Assembly: GCA_043736515.1 (NCBI GenBank)
Contig: JAYTCK010000020.1
Coordinates: 1-28,739 of the forward strand
Length of the DNA: 28,739 nucleotides
Direction: 5' to 3'
Source of the DNA: MHLP01 sp043736515
Lineage (GTDB): Bacteria; Patescibacteriota; Minisyncoccia; Phycocordibacterales; UBA6899
Shown here one piece after another: positions 12,636 to 20,956 of the stretch (position 1 is the stretch's first letter; each line of letters opens with the position of its first letter). Under the pieces are notes generated by a model that ran no database searches, had not been told where the DNA came from, and saw only the letters and a program-made list of their open reading frames with translations. Made by a program: the position numbers and the translations under genes.

Positions 12636-14015
12636 TTATGCCAATTTTCGTGCTAGATGGTCGGCATCACCGGCTCCAACAACAAGTATAACGTCGAAAT
12701 CCTGCGATTTGGCCCGAGCGAGGCGTTCCGCTTCATCGAGATCTGCTGCATACACAACATCGGTGGCAGGAGACTTTTCGAGTACTTTTTGGATCACATC
12801 TTGTGAGCTGATAGTAATCCCTTCTTCGCGTCCTGGTACGTCATATATCTCAACAAGTATCGTGTGCGGTATCGTTGCAACAGCATTCACAAATTGATTG
12901 AGTAGTTTCAACGTGCGGTCGCGGTGGTGTGGACGAAAAATCGTAAGAATTTTTTTACCTTTATAACGCTCCATTGATGCTTCAACGACTGCGGAGAGCG
13001 CGGTAGGATGATGTGCATAATCAGAGATAATAGTTGTACTGTGCTCATCGTTTGAAAGTGATCCAACTACTTCGAATCGCCTTCCCACTCCAATGAAGCT
13101 ATCAAGTACTGGCTGAATCACTTCGCTTCTTCCTCCGTAAGCAAGAAAAGCAGCAGTTGCTGCAAGAATATTGTAAATATTATATGTGCCGGGAAGCGAA
13201 GTACTGAATGCTCCGAGCGGAGTTCCCTTCCAAGTCAATTCGAATGTTTGCGTTTCACTCGCTTGCTTGACATTGCGAGCAACCAGATCCGCACCCTCTC
13301 CCACTCCATAACTTACCTTGATGGTATCTGAATTTTTTGAAACATCTCGAAGATTTGCATCATCATTGTTGATAATAAGGAGTCCGTCACCGGAAAGCTT
13401 GCCAATGTATTCACGAAACGCGGATTTTATGTCTGCAAGATCCGCGTAATAATCAGTGTGATCAAGCTCGAGATTAGTGAGAACAATTGCTTGTGGCGAA
13501 AGATGGAGCATATGGCGGCGGTATTCACATGCCTCGACAATAAACATGTCACTAGTACCGATTCGAAGGTTGTGGTTCCAGCCAATGACTTCGGCTCCGA
13601 CAATGACTGACGGATCAAATTGTCCCGCTTCAAATAATTTTCCCAAAAGCGCTGTTGTGGTCGATTTTCCGTGGGTTCCCGAAACAGCAATGGTATTGTG
13701 TTCTGCGGTGATAAGTGCGAGCGCTTCGGGATAGGAAAGCTCTGGTATGTTGGCTTCTTTTGCTGCGAGTCTTTCCGAGTCAGTTGCGGGGACCGCAAAT
13801 GAGTAGATGAGCAGATTTGCATCAGGGGGGACATGTCCGCTGCGTGAGCCCTCATGGTAAGTTCCCGGAGGAAGTGTATCCACTGGTGGTAAATGCAGAT
13901 CAGAGCCGGAAATGACAATTCTCCTAGCGGCAAAAAGACGAAGTATTGCTGAAATACCTATTCCCCCAATTCCCGTAAAATGGACTTTGTGTAAATTTGT
14001 GAGATGCAGTGACAT
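12636..14015 (-). CDS. murC: UDP-N-acetylmuramate--L-alanine ligase
   Basis: This 459-aa cytoplasmic Mur ligase adds L-alanine to UDP-MurNAc, the first step of the peptidoglycan stem. The N-terminal UDP-binding glycine motif is HFTGIGGIGISAILRLF (about 12-28), the ATP P-loop is SGTHGKSTTTALL (about 112-124), the central motif is LTNLELDHTDYY, and the C-terminal domain begins near YAHHPTALSAVV with FRPHHRDR. Length fits MurC. The ATG at 14015 is preferred because family members begin about ten residues before the glycine motif; a GTG at 14051 would add 12 residues and leave only a 14-nt gap to mltG. It is the last gene of a three-gene wall operon. Confidence 0.96.
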   Translation of the reverse strand: MSLHLTNLHKVHFTGIGGIGISAILRLFAARRIVISGSDLHLPPVDTLPPGTYHEGSRSGHVPPDANLLIYSFAVPATDSERLAAKEANIPELSYPEALALITAEHNTIAVSGTHGKSTTTALLGKLFEAGQFDPSVIVGAEVIGWNHNLRIGTSDMFIVEACEYRRHMLHLSPQAIVLTNLELDHTDYYADLADIKSAFREYIGKLSGDGLLIINNDDANLRDVSKNSDTIKVSYGVGEGADLVARNVKQASETQTFELTWKGTPLGAFSTSLPGTYNIYNILAATAAFLAYGGRSEVIQPVLDSFIGVGRRFEVVGSLSNDEHSTTIISDYAHHPTALSAVVEASMERYKGKKILTIFRPHHRDRTLKLLNQFVNAVATIPHTILVEIYDVPGREEGITISSQDVIQKVLEKSPATDVVYAADLDEAERLARAKSQDFDVILVVGAGDADHLARKLA

Positions 14016-14065
14016 TTTTTTAGAGTATCCTATTTTCTTTGCTTTCGCCACTGTGAGTAACGGAT

Positions 14066-15094
14066 TTACCTTAGGTATCTAGCCTTATTCTGCTTATGCT
14101 CCTCAAATGTCTTTGCGTAATGTATGACACCGTTTTTGTCTGAGAGATAATAGAGGTAGCCCGACATGACAGGGTGTAAGGCTGCATCTATTGATGCCAA
14201 CCCTGGATTTGATATGGGTGTTGGGGGAAGACCATTGTAGACATATGTATTATAGGGGGAATCACTCTTCAAGTCAGATGCGGTAAGCTCGAGTGAACCC
14301 TTGCCGATAGTGTATCCGAATGTCGCATCCACCTGAAGGCGCATCCCTTTTTCCATTCGTTTCCAGAGAATTCCGGAAACGATATGTCGATCCTCATCCG
14401 TTGCCGTTTCTTCCTCAATGATCGAGGCCATAGTGAGTATGTCGTGCCAATTCTTGCCCAGCTGTTGTGCTTCTTGTCGTCTCTCTTTTGTGCGCTTTGC
14501 AAAATTTTCCTCGATTGTGGCAATTACTTCCCCGCTTGTTGCAACTGAAAAAAAGAAGTATGTGTCCGGAAACAAATAACCTTCTTTGTCTTTCGTGCTT
14601 GCAATAAATCCCTCAGTATTAAATTGGGGAATTTTAGCCTCAAACACCTTGGCCATTTCTCGCGTAGAGAGACCCTCAGCAAGCGTAATTTTGAACGTCT
14701 CAACACCGTGGTCTCCGGCAGCCATACGTTTCGCCACATCAAACACCGACAGCGGAGTCTTAAAAAGATAAACTCCTGAAAGGATTCCCCTCTCTTTTTC
14801 ATAATGCTGCACAAGAAGTTCAAAAAGGAGGGGCGATCGGATGATAGATGAATTTTTAAGCGTGTTTGCAATCTCATCAAGCGTGTAGCCTTCCGGAATT
14901 TTGACGAGAGTCCCACTTGCAAATGTGGGTGGCGGAGTAGTGAGATGATTCACATAGCCAACAAAAATAAGCAGTAGCGTAGTGAAAATAAAAACAGGAA
15001 TGATAACCTTTCGGTGCCGTACGTGCGGCTCCTCATTCGAAGCTTCAGGGCGTGGGGATTGAATCTTGGTAATAAGGGGCTGAGAAGATTGCAT
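14066..15094 (-). CDS. mltG: Endolytic peptidoglycan transglycosylase MltG (YceG-like)
   Basis: This 342-aa inner-membrane protein cleaves nascent peptidoglycan strands and sets glycan length. A short cytoplasmic tail is followed by one membrane segment at 30-48 (VIIPVFIFTTLLLIFVGYV). A LysM-like region follows (VKIPEGYTLDEIANTL), then the catalytic YceG domain: ASIIEEET at 223-230, where E227 matches the catalytic glutamate of E. coli MltG, then VDATFGYTIGKG, YNTYVYNGLPPTPISNPG and LYYLSDKNGVIHYAKTFEEH. All core motifs are intact. It follows the 405-aa membrane protein without a gap and precedes murC, so it belongs to a wall-synthesis group. Confidence 0.95.
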   Translation of the reverse strand: MQSSQPLITKIQSPRPEASNEEPHVRHRKVIIPVFIFTTLLLIFVGYVNHLTTPPPTFASGTLVKIPEGYTLDEIANTLKNSSIIRSPLLFELLVQHYEKERGILSGVYLFKTPLSVFDVAKRMAAGDHGVETFKITLAEGLSTREMAKVFEAKIPQFNTEGFIASTKDKEGYLFPDTYFFFSVATSGEVIATIEENFAKRTKERRQEAQQLGKNWHDILTMASIIEEETATDEDRHIVSGILWKRMEKGMRLQVDATFGYTIGKGSLELTASDLKSDSPYNTYVYNGLPPTPISNPGLASIDAALHPVMSGYLYYLSDKNGVIHYAKTFEEHKQNKARYLR

Positions 15095-16312
15095 TTATAT
15101 GGGCAGGTTAGCAGGAGGTTCTCCTTTGCGTGATTCAATGCGAGTAAATGTCGGTGTTTCTGCAACTCCCCCAGGGAAGTGATAGATCGTTGCGAGTTCC
15201 TCAGTGTTAAGCACAAATGGTTTTTTCTTATACGGAGGGTAGAAAAAGGACCGACGAACATAGGCATCATAAAACTTTCGCTTTTGTTTGTTCAGACGGC
15301 GGTCATTCCAGTCTTCCCACGGATAATCAAAGCCCAGTGTGGTTGGCTTAAATCCGTTCAAGTCTTGTGAGCTGTATTGACTAAACGCGCTGACGAGTCC
15401 GGCTATATTTCCCGAATCATAATTTTCCTTCTTTGCAAGGTAGATAGTACGTATACCACAATCAAAGGCCGGTTTTCCGAGCGAGCGCTCGATGGCATTT
15501 ATAATTTCACCCTCGCGCTTTGTTGCTTTAAATACTCCGAATTCACCCCCGTATTTAGACTGAATCTCTTTAATAAGTGATTTGCCCTCATCTTTCCAGT
15601 CGTGTTTTCCTAAAAATTTACCGGGGGTAGTAAAACGTCTGTTTGTTGATTGTACAAGAATCTGCATCCAGATTTGCTGTCCTCGTCCGATACTTCCCAA
15701 AAATTCAATGACAGAAGTAATTGGATCACTTTTGTTTTCTTCCTTGATCATGCTCGAATCAAGGCCGTAGTCGATATACGTCTTAATGGGATACGGATCA
15801 GGCTTTGTGAGCGAAAACGAACATCCCCACAAACTCCACTCATCTTTTTCATGAATAAAAGGTGCAAGAGAAACATAATCCTCCACGAGCTCTACCTCTA
15901 CGTCAGGGTATTGCGCATATATGTGAGACTCAATAACGTTTTTAAATTTCTTGGGTGTACGAATAAAAAACTTAACGGCCCCCTCTATTGATACGATCTC
16001 CAGTGAAAACCACGCCTTCACAAATCCATCCCACCATCGATCGTACCAATTTCCCATTTTGGGATGATAAAGTGAGAGCAGCACGAGTTCCATTGCAACA
16101 GGAGTTTTTTCAATGATACGCGGCAATTTGATCTCAAGCATGACGAATTCGTAGCTCTTCATCCGATAACCCATCTGTACGTACTCAAGCCATAGCTTTG
16201 CCGCAAGCCACACAAGAAGTGCGGGTCCCCAGAGGAAAGCAGTTACTGCCAGGAGATGATATATTTGCCCGAACATCACAAAAATAGGGCTATCAAAAAG
16301 GGATTGAAACAT
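15095..16312 (-). CDS. Conserved-looking membrane-anchored protein of unknown function
   Basis: This 405-aa protein has one strong hydrophobic N-terminal segment (about 17-41, YHLLAVTAFLWGPALLVWLA) and a large soluble part. Recognisable blocks include FVMLEIKLPRIIEKTPVAME, a WYDRWWDGFVKAWFS segment, KFFIRTPKKFKNVIESHIYA and AQYPDVEVELVEDYV. From memory, this last type of segment resembles the N-terminal region of proteins encoded next to VirB4/TraC-like ATPases in CPR genomes; no such ATPase is present here, so this is a weak inference. It directly precedes mltG (adjacent, no gap) and murC, so an envelope role is plausible. A TATAAT box ends 7 nt before its ATG. Confidence 0.85.
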   Translation of the reverse strand: MFQSLFDSPIFVMFGQIYHLLAVTAFLWGPALLVWLAAKLWLEYVQMGYRMKSYEFVMLEIKLPRIIEKTPVAMELVLLSLYHPKMGNWYDRWWDGFVKAWFSLEIVSIEGAVKFFIRTPKKFKNVIESHIYAQYPDVEVELVEDYVSLAPFIHEKDEWSLWGCSFSLTKPDPYPIKTYIDYGLDSSMIKEENKSDPITSVIEFLGSIGRGQQIWMQILVQSTNRRFTTPGKFLGKHDWKDEGKSLIKEIQSKYGGEFGVFKATKREGEIINAIERSLGKPAFDCGIRTIYLAKKENYDSGNIAGLVSAFSQYSSQDLNGFKPTTLGFDYPWEDWNDRRLNKQKRKFYDAYVRRSFFYPPYKKKPFVLNTEELATIYHFPGGVAETPTFTRIESRKGEPPANLPI

Positions 16313-16319
16313 ACACTAA

Positions 16320-16348
16320 ATTATAAGGCATATGGGCCAAAGTATAAA
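16320..16348 (-). promoter_or_regulatory. Promoter of the 405-aa gene > mltG > murC group
   Basis: Perfect TATAAT (16325-16320) with TTTATA (16348-16343) at 17 nt. Only 7 nt lie between the -10 and the ATG at 16312, predicting a leaderless mRNA. Two TATACT repeats just upstream could be alternative -10 boxes. Confidence 0.6.
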
Positions 16349-16373
16349 GCCGAAGTATAGAGCTGAGGAAAAG

Positions 16374-16403
16374 AAAATCCCCAAGACTTGTCTTGGGGAT
16401 TTT
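16374..16403 (-). terminator. Intrinsic terminator after the sigma4/HARE gene
   Basis: A perfect 14-bp stem (AAAATCCCCAAGAC, 16374-16387, with 16390-16403) has a 2-nt apex that opens to a small loop and is followed on the minus strand by a U-rich stretch. It is 15 nt after the stop at 16419. Confidence 0.9.
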
Positions 16404-16418
16404 CCAGTAATTGGCAGA

Positions 16419-17459
16419 CTATGCTGCTGAAAACTTTCCGTCTTTGCTCTTTTTAAAGTATTTGGGATTTTGAAGATTGACGAGGATGGTATTGGGTTTG
16501 ACGTAGCGTTCACGCATAACCTTTTCCACAACATCTTCTTTTGTCATTGGTCCATGCTTCTTCAATACTTCAGAAATGACATCGCGGACAACACCTGTTG
16601 AATATCCCCACTCCGAAAGCGCGTACAATCCACGGCCCACAAGTACAAAACGCTTGTCCTTGATGAGTTCATTGTGTGTCGTCGCAATGTGCGCCTTCTT
16701 GTCAAAATGAGCTCCGATCGCCTTGGCAACCTCGGTGAAGTGCATCGGTGAACCGTGCTTTCGCAAGACAAGAAACGCATAGTCACGCACTCCACGTGCC
16801 GAGACATTGGGTGATGATGCAACTCCCCATTCGCCAAGAGGATTCTTTCCGATCTTCTTTGAGATCGAGAGCCAGCGACGCAAAATTTCTTCGTTCTTAT
16901 ATGTCTCAGAAACCTCCTTAAGATGAGTGAGGAAACGTTCGATCATTTTTGACTCTTCGATAAGTTCGTCGTCCTCCAGTGATGCGTACAGTTTTTTGAG
17001 CGATTCGTGGACCTTCGTTGCCGTGTCATGATCAACACTCCAGCGATGCATAAAATCATCATCATCTTTGTGCTTCACAAAAAGATCTCCGAGAACAAGC
17101 AGGAAGTGAATATGGTTCTGTGTCGCCTTGTCACTTGAAACATTGGAGAGAAAATCGTTCTCGGGAACAAGCCCGCCCATACCGAGCATGCTCTCCCTTA
17201 GCTCATGGAAGACCGCATCTTCTTCCTTGAAAACATCCGATTTTCGGATCGTGGAGAGCGCAAAATTCTCAATTTGGCGCACGCGCTCGCGCGTTATGCC
17301 ATACGTCTCACCGATTGCTTCAAGCGTCATCTTTTTTGTTTCGGTACCCAGGCCATAGCGCTTGGTGATGACGTCTGCCGCACGACGAGGGAGCACTGAA
17401 AGAAGGTGCTTTGTCACGTTCTTTGGTTTAAATGTGATACTTGCGACTGCGGTGCTCAT
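16419..17459 (-). CDS. Sigma-70 region-4-like HTH protein with C-terminal HARE winged helices
   Basis: This 346-aa protein is a likely transcription regulator. Residues 44-65 (MTLEAIGETYGITRERVRQI) are a textbook sigma-70 region 4 helix-turn-helix, but sigma region 2 is absent, so it is not a complete sigma factor. The middle is helical and acidic. Residues 223-285 (RDYAFLVLRKHGSPMHFTEV, ending GRGLYALSEWG) form a HARE-HTH domain as in the RNA polymerase delta subunit, and a second winged helix follows at 289-343 (VISEVLKKHGPMTKEDVV). It may bind RNA polymerase and DNA. The ATG at 17459 is chosen by domain start; no Shine-Dalgarno precedes it. It is monocistronic with a strong terminator. Confidence 0.85.
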   Translation of the reverse strand: MSTAVASITFKPKNVTKHLLSVLPRRAADVITKRYGLGTETKKMTLEAIGETYGITRERVRQIENFALSTIRKSDVFKEEDAVFHELRESMLGMGGLVPENDFLSNVSSDKATQNHIHFLLVLGDLFVKHKDDDDFMHRWSVDHDTATKVHESLKKLYASLEDDELIEESKMIERFLTHLKEVSETYKNEEILRRWLSISKKIGKNPLGEWGVASSPNVSARGVRDYAFLVLRKHGSPMHFTEVAKAIGAHFDKKAHIATTHNELIKDKRFVLVGRGLYALSEWGYSTGVVRDVISEVLKKHGPMTKEDVVEKVMRERYVKPNTILVNLQNPKYFKKSKDGKFSAA

Positions 17460-17502
17460 ATGAAAATAATTTAATAAATAATACTTTGTGCGGTATTGAC
17501 AC
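17428..17502 (-). CDS. Possible 24-aa upstream ORF overlapping the sigma4/HARE start
   Basis: GTG at 17502 follows a strong GGAGG Shine-Dalgarno by four bases and opens a 24-codon frame (SIPHKVLFIKLFSYEHRSRK...) ending TAA at 17430-17428. It overlaps the start of the sigma4/HARE gene at 17459 in another frame. The perfect ribosome site has no other use that I can see, because in-frame starts of the main gene near it are absent. It could be a regulatory leader peptide; translation is unproven. Confidence 0.3.
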   Translation of the reverse strand: MSIPHKVLFIKLFSYEHRSRKYHI

Positions 17503-17638
17503 TTTTCCTCCAATACTCGATTATATCTATTTCTAGCATTACACTGATTATTGTCAAGTGATTTTAACTCCGAACTGTGGTGAGTAAAAAACGGCTCTGT
17601 TCCAACCTTTTTTACGTCTTTAACTTTTGCAACATGAA

Positions 17639-17689
17639 TTCTCTATGAAAATTGATGTGTTGTGATAGTTCATCACCTAATTTAGAGAA
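17639..17689. other. Nested stem-loop after leuS
   Basis: TTCTCTA (17639-17645) pairs with TAGAGAA (17683-17689), enclosing a smaller stem GTGAT (17662-17666) with ATCAC (17672-17676). It starts 4 nt after the leuS stop on the minus strand. There is no U-run. The remaining gap to 17502 is AT-rich and contains TTGACA and TATAAT elements at a poor spacing (26 nt). Confidence 0.4.
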
Positions 17690-17693
17690 CTGG

Positions 17694-20129
17694 TCAAACA
17701 ACAATGTTGAGAATCTTGCCTTCCACGTAAATAACCTTTTTAGGCTCTTTTCCATCAAACCATTTTTGAATTTCTGGTTTTGCTAGTGCGCTCTTCTTCA
17801 CCTCATCCGCATTCGCATTGCGCGCTATTTGTATATCACCCCGAACCTTACCATTCACCTGAATACCGATCGTAATGGTCTCCAAAATTATTTTTTCTGA
17901 ATCAAATACTGGCCACGCCTCCTTGTGTATAGAAGTTTTTTCTGAAAGTGGCTCCCAGATTTCTTCAGTAATGTGCGGTGCAAATGGCGCAAGTAATTTG
18001 AGAAATCCCGTAAGGTGTTCGCGTGAAACTTGCTCTTCCTTTTCCATGGCATTGAGCAAAATCATCAACTGAGAAATTGCCGTATTAAATTTAAACTCCT
18101 CAATATCGTCACCTACTTTTTTGATAGTTTGGTGATAGAGCACATCAAGCTCTTTTGATTTATCGAACCCCAAATCTTCTTTAAGTGTTTTATTTCCTAA
18201 TTTCCATATTCGTTCAACAAAACGGCGAGCGCCGACAAGGTTGTCGGTTGACCATGCGATTGCTTGCCCAAAGGGGCCCATAAACATTTCATATATGCGA
18301 AGCGAATCCGCACCAAAAGTATCAATGATGTCATCGGGATTAATTACATTCCCTAGGCGCTTGCTCATTTTTACCCCGCCTTCGCCGAGGACAAGCCCGA
18401 CTCCCCGTCGTTTGAGAAAGGGCTCAATGCCTGAAACCACGCCAATATCGAAAAGGAATTTATGCCAAAAACGGGCATAGATGAGATGGCGAGTGACATG
18501 CTCCGCTCCCCCGACATACACATCAACGGGTGACCAATATTTTTCTTTGTCTTTACCCACAAGTGCCTCCGCGTTTTGTGGGTCCATAAACCTGAGGTAG
18601 TACCACGAAGAACCAGCCCATTGCGGCATGGTATTTGTTTCGCGTTTTGCTGGGCCGCCGCATTTGGGGCATGTTGTATTCACCCAGTCAGCAATTTCGG
18701 CAAGTGGTGACTCACCTGTACCTGTAGGGGCGTACGACTCGACGTCGGGAAGCGTGACGGGAAGCTCACTCTCAGGGACAGGGACAACCCCATCATTTTC
18801 GCAATGCACAACAGGTATCGGCTCTCCCCAATATCTCTGCCTCGAAAATACCCAATCTTTAAGACGATATTGCTTTGCAGTTTTCCCACCCACAAATTCA
18901 GTGATTGCCTTTCCGGCTTCCGCGCTTTTCGTGCCAGTAAATTTTCCTGAATCAACGAGATGCCCACTTCCTATATAGGGCTTATCGAGAATGGGGCACT
19001 CTGGTTTTGGATAATTTGGACAGATAACCATTCGGATTGGGAGGGAAAACTTTTTTGCAAACTCAAAGTCCCGTTCATCGTGTGCCGGGACAGCCATGAT
19101 GGCTCCCGTGCCATAGCCTGAAAGAACGTAGTTTGCGATCCAGACAGGAATTTTTTCTTGATTTGCAGGATTAGTAGCGAGAATACCCGTTGCTATTCCC
19201 TTCTTTTCCGTAACAGGAGTATTAAATGTCCGTGCCTCCTCTTCGCTCAGAGTAGTGTTCATGAATGCTTTTATTTCGTCAGTAGCTTGCCAGCCGACAT
19301 CGAGCCACTTTTTTGCGAGCTCGGCTGATATGGCGAGATAGGTAGCACCAAAAAGTGTATCGGGACGAGTCGTGAAAACCGTCACGCTGTGTTTGCCATC
19401 TTCTTGTTCCGCGATACCGGACAGTGAAAACTCTATCTCTGCTCCTTCGCTTCGCCCTATCCAATTGCGCTGTGCTTCTTTAATCGGCTCCGGCCAGTCC
19501 GTAAGCGTATCAAGATCATCAATCAAGCGATCTGCATATTTGGTGATGCGAATCACCCACTGGCGCATTGGTTTCTTTTCAACTGGCATACCGCAGCGTT
19601 CGCAATTCGCTCCGTCGAGGTCCTCGTTTGCGAGGCCAGTCTGACACGTGGGACACCAGTTGATTGGCTCAAACGATTCAAAGGCCAAACCTTTCTCGAG
19701 CAATTTGAGAAACGTCCACTGTGTCCATTTATAAAATGCGGGGTCAGTTGTGTTAATTTCTTTTTCCCAATCATACGAGAGGCCGATACGATTCATTTGT
19801 GCCTTATAGCGTTCAGTATTTTTTTTGACCGATTGTGACGGGTGCACATTATGCTTGATCGCAAACTGCTCGGCAGGAAGCCCAAAAGCGTCCCAACCGC
19901 TGGGGTGGAGAACATTGAACCCTTGCATGCGTTTCATGCGTGCGTAGATGTCGCTTGCTGTATAAATACGCGTATGTCCGGTATGAAGCCCTTCACCTGA
20001 AGGATAGGGAAATTCATCAAGCACATAACACTTCGGTTTTTGGGGATTATCACCCGTTTTATTTAAACCCTCCTTTTCCCAGTGTTTTTGCCACTTTTCT
20101 TCAATTTCTGTGTGGTTGTATTCCTTCAT
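17694..20129 (-). CDS. leuS: Leucyl-tRNA synthetase
   Basis: This 811-aa class Ia synthetase charges tRNA-Leu. The HIGH motif is HTGH at 49-52 within FPYPSGEGLHTGH. A zinc-type segment CPTCQTGL...CERCGMPVEKK, a CP1 editing domain with TTRPDTLFGATY and GTGAIMAVPAHDERD, and KMSKR at 587-591 are all present. The C-terminal anticodon-binding part ends with the LeuRS-specific tail (QVNGKVRGDIQI, then VIYVEGKILNIVV). The protein seems complete. It is transcribed alone from a promoter whose TATAAT lies 8 nt before the ATG, so the mRNA is probably leaderless; only AAGG is seen as a weak Shine-Dalgarno. Confidence 0.98.
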   Translation of the reverse strand: MKEYNHTEIEEKWQKHWEKEGLNKTGDNPQKPKCYVLDEFPYPSGEGLHTGHTRIYTASDIYARMKRMQGFNVLHPSGWDAFGLPAEQFAIKHNVHPSQSVKKNTERYKAQMNRIGLSYDWEKEINTTDPAFYKWTQWTFLKLLEKGLAFESFEPINWCPTCQTGLANEDLDGANCERCGMPVEKKPMRQWVIRITKYADRLIDDLDTLTDWPEPIKEAQRNWIGRSEGAEIEFSLSGIAEQEDGKHSVTVFTTRPDTLFGATYLAISAELAKKWLDVGWQATDEIKAFMNTTLSEEEARTFNTPVTEKKGIATGILATNPANQEKIPVWIANYVLSGYGTGAIMAVPAHDERDFEFAKKFSLPIRMVICPNYPKPECPILDKPYIGSGHLVDSGKFTGTKSAEAGKAITEFVGGKTAKQYRLKDWVFSRQRYWGEPIPVVHCENDGVVPVPESELPVTLPDVESYAPTGTGESPLAEIADWVNTTCPKCGGPAKRETNTMPQWAGSSWYYLRFMDPQNAEALVGKDKEKYWSPVDVYVGGAEHVTRHLIYARFWHKFLFDIGVVSGIEPFLKRRGVGLVLGEGGVKMSKRLGNVINPDDIIDTFGADSLRIYEMFMGPFGQAIAWSTDNLVGARRFVERIWKLGNKTLKEDLGFDKSKELDVLYHQTIKKVGDDIEEFKFNTAISQLMILLNAMEKEEQVSREHLTGFLKLLAPFAPHITEEIWEPLSEKTSIHKEAWPVFDSEKIILETITIGIQVNGKVRGDIQIARNANADEVKKSALAKPEIQKWFDGKEPKKVIYVEGKILNIVV

Positions 20130-20137
20130 GAGCCTTA

Positions 20138-20165
20138 ATTATAGGCTTATAAACATATGTGTAAA
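20138..20165 (-). promoter_or_regulatory. Promoter of leuS
   Basis: TTTACA (-35, 20165-20160), 16-nt spacer, perfect TATAAT (-10, 20143-20138). The ATG is 8 nt after the -10. It is back to back with the promoter of the 77-aa gene. Confidence 0.7.
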
Positions 20166-20174
20166 GGATGGCTA

Positions 20175-20203
20175 TTTACAGAAGGTTAAAATTATGCTAT
20201 GAT
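20175..20203 (+). promoter_or_regulatory. Promoter of the 77-aa cysteine-rich gene
   Basis: TTTACA (20175-20180), 17 nt, TATGAT (20198-20203) with TG one base before it (extended -10). The start near 20210 gives a leader of about 48 nt, with a small ACAGC/GCTGT hairpin (20208-20224) at its 5' end and AGGAGA at 20245-20250. Confidence 0.8.
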
Positions 20204-20257
20204 TAAAACAGCTTAGATCGCTGTAAATTTTTCAACCACCCACTAGGAGATATAGCC

Positions 20258-20491
20258 ATGATCCGTGTTTCCACCATCGCCGCAAACGTCCACAACCTCG
20301 CACTCGCCACCAAAGCTCTGTTCGCTGGCTACTGGAAAGCGCTCTGCCATGAGGTCGTCGGCTCCTACGACAAGCACTGCCAAGAGTGCGAGAACGACTG
20401 CAACTGCCTCACTCATCAGGGCATCTGCCAAGAATGCGCATGGGATAACTTGGCTGTCCAAAAAGCCAAGAATCCCCACGCGCACAACTAA
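20258..20491 (+). CDS. Small cysteine-rich protein, possible zinc binder
   Basis: This 77-aa protein is not recognised. The N-terminal 30 residues form an amphipathic helix (NVHNLALATKALFAGYWKAL). Seven cysteines are clustered: C30, C41, C44, C48, C50, C57 and C60, in the pattern CQECENDCNC then CQEC, so two CxxC knuckles at 41-44 and 57-60 could hold zinc. Histidines at both ends could add ligands. The gene has strong signals: an extended -10 promoter, AGGAGA 7 nt before the ATG, and a GC-rich terminator. Codons end in C far more often than in neighbouring genes (for example CTC, ACC, AAC), which hints at high expression or foreign origin. Confidence 0.8.
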   Translation: MIRVSTIAANVHNLALATKALFAGYWKALCHEVVGSYDKHCQECENDCNCLTHQGICQECAWDNLAVQKAKNPHAHN

Positions 20492-20505
20492 GGAAGTCTG
20501 CCTCA

Positions 20506-20540
20506 AAATCCCCCGTCATGTACGGGGGATTTCATTTTAA
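20506..20540 (+). terminator. Intrinsic terminator of the 77-aa gene
   Basis: AAATCCCCCGT (20506-20516) pairs with ACGGGGGATTT (20522-20532) around a 5-nt loop and is followed by CATTTTAA. It lies 15 nt after the stop. Confidence 0.9.
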
Positions 20541-20572
20541 ATCTTAAACTCGATCACATCGCCGTCTTGTAC
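20541..20572. repeat. 32-bp direct repeat, copy 1 (displaced ychF 3' end)
   Basis: These 32 bp are identical to 21043-21074, the last coding part of ychF. On the minus strand this copy still reads VQDGDVIEFKI followed by TAA. Together the copies flank the 114-aa EamA-like gene. Confidence 0.95.
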
Positions 20573-20587
20573 TGCTCCACAGATAGT

Positions 20588-20932
20588 TTATGCGCTCGAA
20601 AGTGTGAATAAAAACACAGAAGCCAGTCCGCATAGTATGCCACCCAATTCCAAAAGCGAAAGCGTATCACCAAGAAAAAAATAACCGACGATTGCGACAA
20701 CAACCAAATTAAATATAATAATAGAAAAAGAAGCAGCTGCAAAGTCGACGTATTTGAGCATGTAACCATACACAGAGAGCGCAACGATGTAGAGAGCTAT
20801 TGCGGTTACATACCACCACATATTTTGAAAAAGGTTTCCGTTGTGTTTGGTAACCCACAACTTCATCGATATATCTCCTAGTGCAAGCATGATCCCGAGA
20901 ATAAAAAAAATGAGAACACTCGTGATAGACAT
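20588..20932 (-). CDS. EamA/DMT-like half transporter
   Basis: This 114-aa protein has four hydrophobic segments (about 5-24, 38-58, 66-87 and 92-112). The last two resemble the end of an EamA repeat: AASFSIIIFNLVVVAIVGYF, then LGDTLSLLELGGILCGLASV. Its size fits a four-helix drug/metabolite-transporter half or an SMR-like protein that would need to dimerise; the substrate is unknown. The gene has no Shine-Dalgarno and lies between two copies of a 32-bp direct repeat derived from the ychF 3' end, which suggests it arrived as a small cassette. A 22-codon open frame (20957-21025) precedes it in the same cassette. Confidence 0.8.
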   Translation of the reverse strand: MSITSVLIFFILGIMLALGDISMKLWVTKHNGNLFQNMWWYVTAIALYIVALSVYGYMLKYVDFAAASFSIIIFNLVVVAIVGYFFLGDTLSLLELGGILCGLASVFLFTLSSA

Positions 20933-20956
20933 ATTAATATTATACCTTAAATTTAA

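Noticed and set aside
17521..17560. Promoter for the sigma4/HARE gene (perfect TTGACA and TATAAT)
   Set aside because: The two hexamers are 26 nt apart, too far for one promoter; no better partner was found for either.
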